In this document: one piece after another, positions 43,705-52,085 of the stretch | How the letters are laid out: the number at the start of each line of letters is the position of its first letter | Numbering within the stretch: position 1 is the first letter of the stretch | Source: Streptomyces sp. NRRL B-3428 | GTDB lineage: Bacteria > Actinomycetota > Actinomycetes > Streptomycetales > Streptomycetaceae | DNA length: 64,000 nt | Assembly: GCA_000721375.1 (NCBI GenBank) | Contig: JOGW01000005.1 | Coordinates: 186,001-250,000 of the forward strand | Direction: 5' to 3' | Notes under the pieces: generated by a model | What the model was told of the DNA's origin: nothing | Databases searched by the model: none | What the model saw: the letters and a program-made list of their open reading frames with translations, nothing else | Translations under genes and position numbers: made by a program

Positions 43705-44997
43705 CTAAGGCGTCCGAGGCCGCTCGTCCACGATCCGCCGGATCTTCCCCACCGACCGCTCCAGCGTCTCCGGATCCACGATCTCGACCCGCACCGAGAC
43801 ACCCACGCCGTCCTTCACCGCCTGCGCGATGGCGGCCGCCGCAGTGTCACGTTCGCCGGTCGTCGCGTCCGCACGTGCCTCCGCCCGTACGGTCAGGGAG
43901 TCGAGGCGGCCCTCACGCGTGAGACGCAGCTGGAAGTGCGGGGCGACACCCGGTGTCCGCAGGACGATCTCCTCGATCTGCGTCGGGAAGAGGTTCACGC
44001 CGCGCAGGATGATCATGTCGTCGCTGCGGCCGGTGATCTTCTCCATCCGGCGGAAGACGCGTGCCGTGCCCGGCAGCAGACGCGTCAAGTCCCTGGTGCG
44101 GTAGCGGATCACGGGCATCGCCTGCTTGGTGAGCGAGGTGAAGACCAGTTCGCCCTGCTCGCCGTCCGGCAGCACCTCACCCGTCAGAGGGTCGACGACC
44201 TCCGGGTAGAAGTGGTCCTCCCAGATGTGCAGCCCGTCCTTGGTCTCCACGCACTCCTGCGCCACACCCGGGCCCATCACCTCCGAGAGCCCGTAGATGT
44301 CCACGGCGTCGATCGCGAAGCGCTCCTCGATCTCGTTACGCATCTGTTCCGTCCACGGCTCCGCGCCGAAGATGCCGGTCCTCAGGGACGTGGAGCGGGG
44401 ATCGATGCCCTGGCGTTCGAACTCGTCGAGGAGTGTGAGCATGTACGAGGGGGTCACCATGATGACCTCGGGGCGGAAGTCCTGGATCAGCTGCACCTGG
44501 CGCGCCGTCATCCCGCCCGAGGCGGGCACGACCGTGCAGCCGAGCCGCTCGGCGCCGTAATGCGCACCGAGCCCGCCGGTGAACAGGCCGTATCCGTAAG
44601 CGACATGGATGATCTGGCCGGGACGGCCGCCCGCCGCGCGGATCGAGCGGGCCACGACATCGGCCCAGGTTTCCAGGTCGGCTTCGGTGTATCCGACGAC
44701 CGTCGGGAGTCCGGTGGTGCCGCTGGAGGCGTGGATACGGCGGATGTCGGAGCGGTCGACGGCGAACATCCCGAAGGGATAGTTCTCGCGCAGATCGGCC
44801 TTGGTGGTGAACGGGAAGCGGGCGAGATCGGCCAGTGAGCGGCAGTCCTCGGGGCGTACACCGGCCTTGTCGAACGCGGCGCGGTAGTGCGGTACGCGCT
44901 GGTAGGCGTGCTCCAACGTGGTTCGCATGCGCGTCAGTTGAAGTTCCGCCAGCTCCTCGGGGTTCAGCCGCTCACCCGCGTCGAGCATGTCCGCCAT
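43705..44997 (-). CDS. paaK: Phenylacetate-CoA ligase
   Basis: A 430-aa AMP-forming ligase activating phenylacetate (or a related aryl acid) to its CoA ester. Seen: RRIHASSGTTGLPTVVGYT (P-loop), DIYGLSEVMGPGVA, LVFTSLTKQAMPVIRYRTRDL and GRSDDMIILRGVNLFPTQIE, all standard for PaaK. ATG 44997 is used; another ATG lies three codons later. No paaABCDE genes are near, so it may feed a distant paa pathway. A PaaR-like palindrome lies 47 bp upstream. Confidence 0.93.
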   Translation of the reverse strand: MADMLDAGERLNPEELAELQLTRMRTTLEHAYQRVPHYRAAFDKAGVRPEDCRSLADLARFPFTTKADLRENYPFGMFAVDRSDIRRIHASSGTTGLPTVVGYTEADLETWADVVARSIRAAGGRPGQIIHVAYGYGLFTGGLGAHYGAERLGCTVVPASGGMTARQVQLIQDFRPEVIMVTPSYMLTLLDEFERQGIDPRSTSLRTGIFGAEPWTEQMRNEIEERFAIDAVDIYGLSEVMGPGVAQECVETKDGLHIWEDHFYPEVVDPLTGEVLPDGEQGELVFTSLTKQAMPVIRYRTRDLTRLLPGTARVFRRMEKITGRSDDMIILRGVNLFPTQIEEIVLRTPGVAPHFQLRLTREGRLDSLTVRAEARADATTGERDTAAAAIAQAVKDGVGVSVRVEIVDPETLERSVGKIRRIVDERPRTP

Positions 44998-45044
44998 CCC
45001 TCGTGCTCCCGTCCCGTACCACCTGCTCACGCCCTTAACGGGCG

Positions 45045-45058
45045 ACCGATCATTCGGT
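45045..45058. promoter_or_regulatory. PaaR-like operator upstream of paaK
   Basis: ACCGA-TCAT-TCGGT is a perfect inverted repeat (ACCGATCATTCGGT), followed by AG. It resembles the ACCGNN-CG-NNCGGT core of TetR-family PaaR sites described in Corynebacterium, with the central bases different. Confidence 0.55.
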
Positions 45059-45168
45059 AGAGCTGCCGGGATCAGTAATTCAGGAGGTGGCGCCGGTGGA
45101 CAAGAGGTGTGCGGGGCCGAGTTGCGCGGACGTGCCCGGGACGGGTCGGCGCGTCCGCGCAACTGGAT

Positions 45169-45885
45169 TCACCCCTCGGGCGGCCCCCAAAGGCGCCGCT
45201 TCGGCAGCGGGTCGGCGTAACCGCCCACCTTGCTGGTGGTGAGCCCGAGCGAGACCAGCGACTCGGCCACCTTCACCGCCGCCGCGACCCCGTCGACCAC
45301 CGGCAGCCCCAGCTTGTCTCCGACGGCCTGGCGCAGACCGGTCATCCCGGCGCAGCCGAGCACGAGGACCTCGGCGCCCGCCTCCTTCGCACGCTCGGCG
45401 GCCTGGACGAAGGAGTCCAAGGTCCGCCCGGGGTCGCCGAGTTCGAGGACCCCGAGGCCGGTGCCGATCACCGCCGCACAGTTGGCGAGGACCCCTGCCG
45501 AGTGGAGACTGTCCTCGATCTGGCCACGGGCCCGGTCGAGGGTGGTGATCACCGCGTAACGCCGGCCGAGCAGACAGGCCAGATGCGCGGCCGCCTCGGT
45601 GATGTCGACGACGGGTACGCCGAGCAGTTCCCGCGCGCCCTCGCGGCCGTGCTCACCGAACCCCGCCATGACGACGGCGTCGAACTCGCCCTCGTATCTC
45701 CTGAGAGTGTCGAGCACCGCCGCCGCCGAGAGATAGCTGTCCAGCCAGCCCTCGGCGGACTCGGGGCCCCATGCGGGGGTGAGTCCGGTGACGGTGGTGC
45801 CGGGGCTCGCGGCGGCGCGGGCGCCCGCCACGATCTCCGCCGTCATCGACGCGGTGGTGTTGCAGTTGGTGACCAGCAGGTGCAT
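45169..45885 (-). CDS. Asp/Glu/hydantoin racemase-superfamily protein with a single catalytic Cys
   Basis: A 238-aa two-domain protein of the hydantoin/allantoin racemase family. N-terminal LLVTNCNTTASMT binds substrate. The first catalytic cysteine (about position 76 in family members, in CFGDPG) is Gly75 here (AGFGEHG), while the second remains as Cys178 (LGCAGM). Family racemases need both. One Cys with Gly at the first site is the arrangement of arylmalonate decarboxylase, so racemisation is doubtful. It starts 4 bp after the NCS1 permease stop, so they form an operon. Confidence 0.85.
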   Translation of the reverse strand: MHLLVTNCNTTASMTAEIVAGARAAASPGTTVTGLTPAWGPESAEGWLDSYLSAAAVLDTLRRYEGEFDAVVMAGFGEHGREGARELLGVPVVDITEAAAHLACLLGRRYAVITTLDRARGQIEDSLHSAGVLANCAAVIGTGLGVLELGDPGRTLDSFVQAAERAKEAGAEVLVLGCAGMTGLRQAVGDKLGLPVVDGVAAAVKVAESLVSLGLTTSKVGGYADPLPKRRLWGPPEG

Positions 45886-45889
45886 CCGC

Positions 45890-47371
45890 TCAGGCCTCCG
45901 CCTCGGCGGCCCGGGGCGCGGGCAGCGTCGCGGCCGCCGAGCGTTCGGTGCGGCACAGCGCGGCGTACAGGGCGGCGGAGATCGCCACACCGATGAACCA
46001 CGAGTAAGGAGCCACCGCGTCGAAGGCGGGCGCCAGGGCGAGCACCGCACCGATCGCCGCACTGGGCACGAACGCCCACAGGGCCTTGGGGTTGAAACCC
46101 TTGCGGTAGTAGTACGGCGAGCCGGGGGCGGCGTTGAAGAGCTGGTCCACGTCGATCTTGCCGCGCTTGACCCAGAAGTAGTCGACCATGATCACGCCGA
46201 ACAGCGGGCCGAGGAATGCGCCCAGACAGCCGAGGAAGTAGTTGACGACGGTGGGGTTGGAGTAGAGGTTCCACGGCGTGACGAGCAGCGCCGCGACCGT
46301 CGCGATGAAACCGCCCACCTTGAAGGTGATCTTCTGCGGCCAGACGTTCGCCAGGTCGTACGCGGGGGAGACGAAGTTGGCGACGATGTTCACGCCCATG
46401 GTCGCGATGGCGAAGGTCAGGGCGCCGAGGAAGAGGACGAAGGTGTTGTCGACCTTGGCGACGAGCAGTGCCGGGTCGGTGATGGCCTCCCCGTACACCT
46501 CCATGCTGCCGGCGGTCACGATCACCGAAAGGACCACGAACGCGGTGGAGTTGATCGGCAGGCCCCAGAAGTTGCCGCGCTTGACGGTGCGGTAGTCCGG
46601 GGTGAAGCGGGAGAAGTCGCAGAAGTTGAGCATCAGCGTGCCGTACGTGGCGAGGATCAGGCCGATCGCACCGAACCACAGCCGGAACTGCTCGCCCGTG
46701 GACACCGGGTGGAACGAATCCGTGAGTGAGATCGTCCAGTCGGCCTCGGAGAGGATCCAGACGGCGAGCGCGATCATCACGACCCAGATCGCCGGACCGC
46801 AGAAGTCCTGGAACTTGCGGACCGACTCCATGCCCTGCGTCATGATCAGCGCCTGCACCACCCACAGGGACAGGAACGACACCCAGCCGAGCGCGTCAAG
46901 TCCCAGGAACGAGTGCTCGGTCCAGGACTCCAGGCCGGGCCAGGCGGCGAGCAGCATCACATTGACCGCGACCGAGGCGAGATAGGTCTGGATGCCGTAC
47001 CAGGCGATGGCGATCACGGCGCGTATGAGAGCGGGGATGTTGGCGCCCCAGACACCGAAGCTGATCCGGCTGACCACGGGGAACGGGACGCCGTGGCGCT
47101 GGCCGACCTTCCCCATCGCGTTCATCCCGATGTAGATCAGGATGAAGCCGATGAGCAGGGAGGTGAAGACCTGCCAGACGCTCATGCCGATGACCAACAG
47201 ACCGGCGGCGAAGGTGTAGTTGCCGAGGTTGTGGACGTCGGACATCCACAGCGCGAACAGGTCGAAGACCTTCCAGCGGCGATCCTTGGCAGGCGCGAGG
47301 TCTTCGTTGGTGAGACGGGGGTCCGGGGTGGTGGGGGCACCCGGAGGGCGTGTGCCGTCGAGGACGGACAT
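45890..47371 (-). CDS. NCS1-family nucleobase/hydantoin/allantoin permease
   Basis: A 493-aa Na+- or H+-coupled importer with 12 helices. N-terminal LFALWMSDVHNLGNYTFAAGL and the FPVVSRISFGVWGANIPALIR stretch are family markers, as is FCDFSRFTPDYRTVKRGNFWG. GGAGGC precedes ATG 47371. The downstream racemase-like gene (4-bp gap) points to uptake of a cyclic ureide, hydantoin or similar compound. Likely controlled by the divergent GntR protein. Confidence 0.93.
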   Translation of the reverse strand: MSVLDGTRPPGAPTTPDPRLTNEDLAPAKDRRWKVFDLFALWMSDVHNLGNYTFAAGLLVIGMSVWQVFTSLLIGFILIYIGMNAMGKVGQRHGVPFPVVSRISFGVWGANIPALIRAVIAIAWYGIQTYLASVAVNVMLLAAWPGLESWTEHSFLGLDALGWVSFLSLWVVQALIMTQGMESVRKFQDFCGPAIWVVMIALAVWILSEADWTISLTDSFHPVSTGEQFRLWFGAIGLILATYGTLMLNFCDFSRFTPDYRTVKRGNFWGLPINSTAFVVLSVIVTAGSMEVYGEAITDPALLVAKVDNTFVLFLGALTFAIATMGVNIVANFVSPAYDLANVWPQKITFKVGGFIATVAALLVTPWNLYSNPTVVNYFLGCLGAFLGPLFGVIMVDYFWVKRGKIDVDQLFNAAPGSPYYYRKGFNPKALWAFVPSAAIGAVLALAPAFDAVAPYSWFIGVAISAALYAALCRTERSAAATLPAPRAAEAEA

Positions 47372-47438
47372 GAAGCCTCCATGGGGATGGGGACACAGGT
47401 GTGACGGGACAGGGGGAAGGCAGGAAGGAGCGGCGCGT

Positions 47439-47450
47439 TTGGTATACCAA
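47439..47450. promoter_or_regulatory. GntR operator TTGGTATACCAA
   Basis: A perfect 12-bp palindrome in the permease/gntR divergent spacer, 67 bp from the permease start. The TNGTNNNACNA form is typical for FadR/FCD-type GntR repressors. Confidence 0.7.
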
Positions 47451-47594
47451 CTGCGACGCGGTCATCGTCCCGCCGTCACCGGCACGCGGCAATGTCCCGT
47501 CGGTTACGAGTGGGTAAAAGGAGCCGGACCCGCGGCAGTCCGTAGAGGTTCGGCCGATCTTGGTCCCGGGTATCTGAGTTGGGGCCCGGGCGGG

Positions 47595-47600
47595 TTAAAT
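47595..47600 (+). promoter_or_regulatory. Probable -10 element giving a leaderless gntR transcript
   Basis: TTAAAT lies 7 nt before ATG 47608 in very GC-rich DNA, and no Shine-Dalgarno sequence is visible. Transcription would begin at or near the start codon. Confidence 0.4.
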
Positions 47601-47607
47601 GTGCTGC

Positions 47608-48300
47608 ATGACCACTGCTGAACGCTCGCTCGGAGCCGTCCGCGAGAAGGTGCTCGCCGAGCTGCGGCAGGACATAGTCGCCGGCCGGCTGCGCCCCGGT
47701 GACCGGCTGGTCGAGCGGGAACTCGCCGAGCGCTTCGGGGTGTCCAGGGTGCCGGTGCGCGAGGCGGTACGTGCGCTGGTCGCCGAGGGTTTCGTGTACT
47801 TCGACACTCCGCGCCGTGCGCTGGTGCGGCGCCTGGACGCCACCGACGTACAGGAACTCTTCGAACTGCGCGAGGCCCTTGAGGTCTACGCCGCGGGCCT
47901 CGCCGCACAGCGCGCGACCCCGGAAGTCCTCGCCGACCTCGAGGAGCTGCTCGACCGCGCGGCGGTGGCCACCGAGGCCGGGGACGCCGAGACGATCACG
48001 GACGTCAACACCCTCTTCCACGACCGGATTCTGGCCATGGCGGGCAACGGGCTGCTGATCTCGGTGATGGAGCCGGTGGACGGCCGGCTGCGCTGGATGA
48101 CCCGGCGCAACGAGGAGTGGCAGACGCTGCTGTGCGAACACCGCGAGCTGTACGAGGCGCTCGCGTCAGGAGATCCGGAGCGGGCGCGCGGGTGTGCGCT
48201 CGCGCATGTGCGGACGAACTATCGGCTCACGCTGCGGCAGTTGTTCGGCGAGGAGGCCTCCGCAGAGACCTCCTCAGATGCCTCCACGGACGCGGACTAG
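47608..48300 (+). CDS. GntR-family regulator with FCD domain
   Basis: A 230-aa repressor. N-terminal winged helix (about 10-75): LRPGDRLVERELAERFGVSRVPVREAVRALVAEG. C-terminal FCD domain (about 80-215) with metal-binding His in NTLFHDRIL and EHRELYEALASGD. ATG 47608 is chosen; an in-frame ATG at 47599 would add three residues. It probably binds TTGGTATACCAA and controls the permease/racemase-like operon. It is convergent with the GNAT gene. Confidence 0.92.
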   Translation: MTTAERSLGAVREKVLAELRQDIVAGRLRPGDRLVERELAERFGVSRVPVREAVRALVAEGFVYFDTPRRALVRRLDATDVQELFELREALEVYAAGLAAQRATPEVLADLEELLDRAAVATEAGDAETITDVNTLFHDRILAMAGNGLLISVMEPVDGRLRWMTRRNEEWQTLLCEHRELYEALASGDPERARGCALAHVRTNYRLTLRQLFGEEASAETSSDASTDAD

Positions 48301-48368
48301 GGCTTCTCCCCGCTGGCCGCCGTCGGCCCGTCCACGAGACCGCGTAGCCGTACGACAAGGATCCGCGC

Positions 48369-48836
48369 TCAGGATTCGGCGGGGCGGCGCACCATGAACA
48401 CATCCACCGGATCCTGCGATTCGAGGACGAATCCGTGCCGCGCGTACAGTCGGCGCGCGGCGCTGCCCTGCAGGACGTTGAGGCGTACGGTCTCGCCGGC
48501 GGCGTCGCGCGGCGCGAGGACGGTGCGCAGCACCGCGGAGCCGAGGCCTTGCCCCTGCAGGTCGGGGCGCAGGAAGAAGTGCTCAAGCCACCAGCCGTCG
48601 TCACCCGGGCGCATGGCCACCGAGCCGGCGAAAGCCCCGTCGTACAGGACGATCGAGACATGCTCGGGTACATAGGCTTCACGGAAGCGCTGACGCACCC
48701 GTTGTGGGTCGAAGCGCCCGAGGCGTTCCAGATCCGGTCGCATCACCACGGCCCGGAGCTCGACGATGGTCTCGAGGTCCTCCGGTACGGCGGCACGCAG
48801 CGCCATACGCTCGCCCACCTGCGTAGATGTCGTCAC
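48369..48836 (-). CDS. GNAT N-acetyltransferase
   Basis: A 155-aa acetyltransferase. Acetyl-CoA loop LRPDLQGQGLGSAVLRTVL, with VLQGSAARRLYARHGF as motif B. The start is uncertain: GTG 48836 (MTTSTQVGERMALRAAVPED) or ATG 48806; no strong Shine-Dalgarno site for either. Substrate unknown. Confidence 0.82.
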   Translation of the reverse strand: MTTSTQVGERMALRAAVPEDLETIVELRAVVMRPDLERLGRFDPQRVRQRFREAYVPEHVSIVLYDGAFAGSVAMRPGDDGWWLEHFFLRPDLQGQGLGSAVLRTVLAPRDAAGETVRLNVLQGSAARRLYARHGFVLESQDPVDVFMVRRPAES

Positions 48837-48938
48837 ATCGGCAGTCTTGCAGCCGGCGAACACGGGTTCGCGGCCGGGTGCGTTCACCGCTGGTGAATTG
48901 CCTTGCGGGGGCGCGGACGCCGCTGTGAAGATCGCGGC

Positions 48939-50450
48939 ATGCCCTCCTTCACCGCCCCCGACGGAACCCGCCTCGCCTACCGCACCACGGGTGCCGGCGA
49001 CCCGCTGATCTGTGTCCCCGGCGGCGCGATGCGGGACAGCGCCTACCTCGGGGACCTCGGCGGCCTCGGCGCGCACCGCCAGTTGGTGTTCCTGGATCTG
49101 CGCGGCACGGGCGCCTCGCAGGTGCCGGCCGATCCCGCGACGTACCGCTGCGACCGGCAGGTCGGGGACATCGAGGCGCTGCGGGTGCATCTCGGCCTCG
49201 ACGCCGTCGACCTGCTCGCCCACTCGGCGGGCTCCAACCTCGCCCTGCTGTACGCGGCCACCCATCCCGCGCGGGTGCGCAGGCTGGCCCTGGTCACGCC
49301 GACGCTGTGGGCGGTGGGTATCGAGGTGACGCCCGAGCAGCGGCGCGAGGCCGCGCTGCTGCGCTCGGGGGAGCCGTGGTTCGACGAGGCCTGGCCGGGG
49401 TTCGAGGCGCGGCTGCGCGGCGAGGAGGCGGAAGGCCCCTACCAGGCCTTCTTCCACGGCCGGTGGGATGCCGCGGCCCAGGCGCACGAGGCAGCCGGTG
49501 CGGAACAGGTCAACAAGGAGGCCGCGCTGCGGTACGGATCGGAGGGTGCGTTCGATCCGCCCGCGACCCGCGCGGCACTCGCGGGTCTCGACGCCGAAGT
49601 CCTGGTGCTCTGCGGGGAACTGGACGGAGGGCCGCGCCCGTGCGTCGCGCGGGAGCTCGGCGACGTGCTGCCGCAGGCGCAGTTCGACGTCCAGGCCGGG
49701 GCCGGGCACTTTCCGTGGCTGGACGACGCGGGGGCGTTTCGCCGTCCGCTCGCTGCTTTCCTCGACCCCGCCGTGCACAGTGTGCGCACTCCCGTCGGCC
49801 GCCTCGCCTACGCGGCCAGTGGCCATGAGGGCGCGCCCCCCGTCGTCCTGGTGCACGGCCGGGGCGCCGACCGCCGCGACTGGACGGAACTCGCGACCGA
49901 ACTGGCCGCCACCCACCGGGTGTTCGCCCTGGACCTCACCGGACACGGCCTGAGCGACTGGCCCGGCACGTACTCCTTCGCGGGCTTCCGTGACGACCTG
50001 CGTGCCTTCATCGAGGCACTGGACCTCGCGGGCGCCACCGTGATCGGTCACTCGATGGGCGGCGCCGCGGCCTGGCTCCTCGCGCAGCAGAAGCCGGAAC
50101 TGGTCGGACGTCTGGTGATCGAGGAGGCCCCTGCCATGGTGCCGCTCGACCCGCCCCGCGGCCCGGCCGAACGCCCCGAGGGCGAGCTCGGCTTCGACTG
50201 GCCCGTGGTCCCCGACACCAACCGCGACCTGAACGATCCCGATCCGGCCTGGAGCGCCGGGTACGAGCACATCTCCGTGCCCGCGCTCGTGATCGCCGGC
50301 GGTCCGACGAGCCATGTGCCGCAGGACCAGATCGCGGCGATGGCGGCCCGGATGCCGGACGCACAGCTCGTGACCATCGACGCCGGACACCTTGTGCACG
50401 AGACGTGCCCCGCCCACTTCCTGGCGGCGCTGCGGGAGTTCGGCCTCTGA
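48939..50450 (+). CDS. Tandem alpha/beta hydrolase (two domains in one protein)
   Basis: A 503-aa protein of two alpha/beta-hydrolase domains in series. Domain 1 (about 1-275): oxyanion region ICVPGGAMRD, nucleophile LLAHSAGSN (Ser), acid in LCGELDGG and His in GAGHFPWLDD, a proline-iminopeptidase-like layout. Domain 2 (about 280-503): VLVHGRGADRRDW, nucleophile VIGHSMGGA, acid region PALVIAGGPTSHVP without an obvious Asp, and His in IDAGHLVHE. Substrates unknown. ATG 48939 (MPSFTAPDGTRLAYRTTG) is used. A 24-bp tandem repeat follows the stop. Confidence 0.88.
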   Translation: MPSFTAPDGTRLAYRTTGAGDPLICVPGGAMRDSAYLGDLGGLGAHRQLVFLDLRGTGASQVPADPATYRCDRQVGDIEALRVHLGLDAVDLLAHSAGSNLALLYAATHPARVRRLALVTPTLWAVGIEVTPEQRREAALLRSGEPWFDEAWPGFEARLRGEEAEGPYQAFFHGRWDAAAQAHEAAGAEQVNKEAALRYGSEGAFDPPATRAALAGLDAEVLVLCGELDGGPRPCVARELGDVLPQAQFDVQAGAGHFPWLDDAGAFRRPLAAFLDPAVHSVRTPVGRLAYAASGHEGAPPVVLVHGRGADRRDWTELATELAATHRVFALDLTGHGLSDWPGTYSFAGFRDDLRAFIEALDLAGATVIGHSMGGAAAWLLAQQKPELVGRLVIEEAPAMVPLDPPRGPAERPEGELGFDWPVVPDTNRDLNDPDPAWSAGYEHISVPALVIAGGPTSHVPQDQIAAMAARMPDAQLVTIDAGHLVHETCPAHFLAALREFGL

Positions 50451-50494
50451 TCCGGCCCGTGCCCTTCCGCCGGCCACGGCCCCGCGCCGTGGTG

Positions 50495-50614
50495 TCGGTC
50501 ATGGCCCCGGCTCTTCTGTCGGTCATGGCCCCGGCTCTTCTGTCGGTCATGGCCCCGGCTCTTCTGTCGGTCACGGCCCCGGCTCTTCTGTCGGTCCCTG
50601 CCCGGGCCCTTCTG
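50495..50614 (+). repeat. 24-bp tandem repeat after the double hydrolase gene
   Basis: Five consecutive 24-bp units of TCGGTCATGGCCCCGGCT plus CTTCTG. The first three are identical, the fourth has one change, and the fifth is degenerate. Period is exactly 24. It lies in the 256-bp spacer before the MFS gene. In some frames it reads as an octapeptide repeat (S-V-M-A-P-A-L-L), but no gene is convincing there. Confidence 0.9.
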
Positions 50615-50706
50615 CCGGCCGTGGCCACGACGTAATCTTGCCGCTCATCGGTGACGGGGGCACCACAAGCGCCCCCGCCTGCCCATCGCCCGACCAGGGG
50701 ACGCTC

Positions 50707-52050
50707 TTGTCATCCGTTCTGCTCAGCCCGGCCGCAGCGCGGCGCCGATACGTCACCGTGTGCGTGCTGTTCTGGCTGCCCGCGGGTCTGTCCATCGCGC
50801 CGGCGATCCTGCTGTTCACCGAGCGCGGGATGGGACTTGCCGCGATCGCGGGTATCTTCGCGGCGCACTCGCTGACCGTCGCGCTGCTCGAACTCCCCAC
50901 CGGTGGCCTGTCCGACGTCGTCGGACGGCGTACCGTACTGGCCGCCGCCGGTGTCTTCGACGTCCTGGCGTTCGCGCTGGTCGGCCTCGGCACCAGCATC
51001 TGGATGCTGGCGCTGGCCATGTCCCTGAAGGGAGTCGGCCGCGCCTTGCACAGCGGACCGGCCGAGGCCTGGTACGTGGAGACCGTCCAGGCCCACTCCG
51101 GACCCGAGGCCGAACTGCGCACCGGCCTCGCACGAGGCTCCACGGCCACGTCGGCGGCGCTCGCGGCCGGCACGCTGCTCGGCGGCGCGGTGCCGTGGCT
51201 CCTCGGCCTCGGACCCGACCTCGGGGCACGGCTGAGCGAGGCGACCGACGGGCAGATCGTCGCTCTGTCCGTTCCCGCTCTGATCGCCTCCGTGATGTCC
51301 CTGGTCTTCGTCGTCTACGTGATGGTGGCGCTGCCCGAGCAACCCCGTCCGCGCAGCACGGTCGGCGCCACGCTGCGCGGCGTGCCCGGCACGATCGCCG
51401 GCGGACTCAAGCTCGGCGGCAGCGACCGGATCGTCCGGCGGGTACTCCTGAGCGCCGCCGCGGCGGGTACCGCTCTGTGCGTCGTCGAGCTGCTCACTCC
51501 CGGCCGGGTCGCGGCGCTGACCGGCGAGGCCGGGTCGGGCGCCGTGGTGTTCGCGGCGCTGGCCTGCGCCGGGTTCGTCTGCGCGGGTGTCGGCAGTCAG
51601 TTCGCGCCGCTCGCGGCGCGCCTCGCCGGGAGCGGATCACGGGCCGTGTTCGTGAGTCTGGCGATATCCGGCGGCGGGCTGCTGGCGCTGGCCCTGACGT
51701 CGTCGGCCGAGGGAGCGTTCCCGGTCGTGGTCGCCGCCTTGGGGTACTGCCTGGTCTATGTCGGCCTGGGAGCCTCCAGCCCCAATCAGAACGAACTGCT
51801 GCACCGCCGCGTCCCCAACGAGAGCCGCGCCACGGCGCTTTCGGTGCAGTCCCTCGCGCTGCAGCTCGTCGGCGCCCTGGCCGGTCTGGTGGCCGGAGTC
51901 CTGCCGCCGGGACCGCTGCCGTGGCTGGTCGGCGCGGTGGCGCTGATCTGCGCGGCGCTGCTGTGGGCGGGGCGAGGTGCCCGGGTGGAGAGCCCTGCGG
52001 CCGCCGAACAGCCGGACGGCGTGAGTACCGCGCGTGCGGAGGCAGGCTGA
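50707..52050 (+). CDS. MFS transporter
   Basis: A 447-aa membrane transporter with about 12 helices and motif A LLELPTGGLSDVVGRR. Start proposed at TTG 50707, preceded by CCAGGGGA; the frame is open further upstream through the tandem repeat, so a longer product cannot be excluded, but upstream residues look non-coding. Similar in layout to the 1.8-3.1 kb MFS. Substrate unknown. Convergent with the ProC-like gene. Confidence 0.82.
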   Translation: MSSVLLSPAAARRRYVTVCVLFWLPAGLSIAPAILLFTERGMGLAAIAGIFAAHSLTVALLELPTGGLSDVVGRRTVLAAAGVFDVLAFALVGLGTSIWMLALAMSLKGVGRALHSGPAEAWYVETVQAHSGPEAELRTGLARGSTATSAALAAGTLLGGAVPWLLGLGPDLGARLSEATDGQIVALSVPALIASVMSLVFVVYVMVALPEQPRPRSTVGATLRGVPGTIAGGLKLGGSDRIVRRVLLSAAAAGTALCVVELLTPGRVAALTGEAGSGAVVFAALACAGFVCAGVGSQFAPLAARLAGSGSRAVFVSLAISGGGLLALALTSSAEGAFPVVVAALGYCLVYVGLGASSPNQNELLHRRVPNESRATALSVQSLALQLVGALAGLVAGVLPPGPLPWLVGAVALICAALLWAGRGARVESPAAAEQPDGVSTARAEAG

Positions 52051-52085
52051 ACGCCCTCGGCCGCGCTCCCTCGGCCGCGGCCCGG

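Noticed and set aside
50495..50614. CRISPR-like array
   Set aside because: Units are directly adjacent with no unique spacers; it is a simple tandem repeat.
50405..50635. A 76-codon ORF made of S-V-M-A-P-A-L-L octapeptides
   Set aside because: It is the 24-bp tandem repeat read in one frame, has no ribosome site, and starts inside the hydrolase gene.
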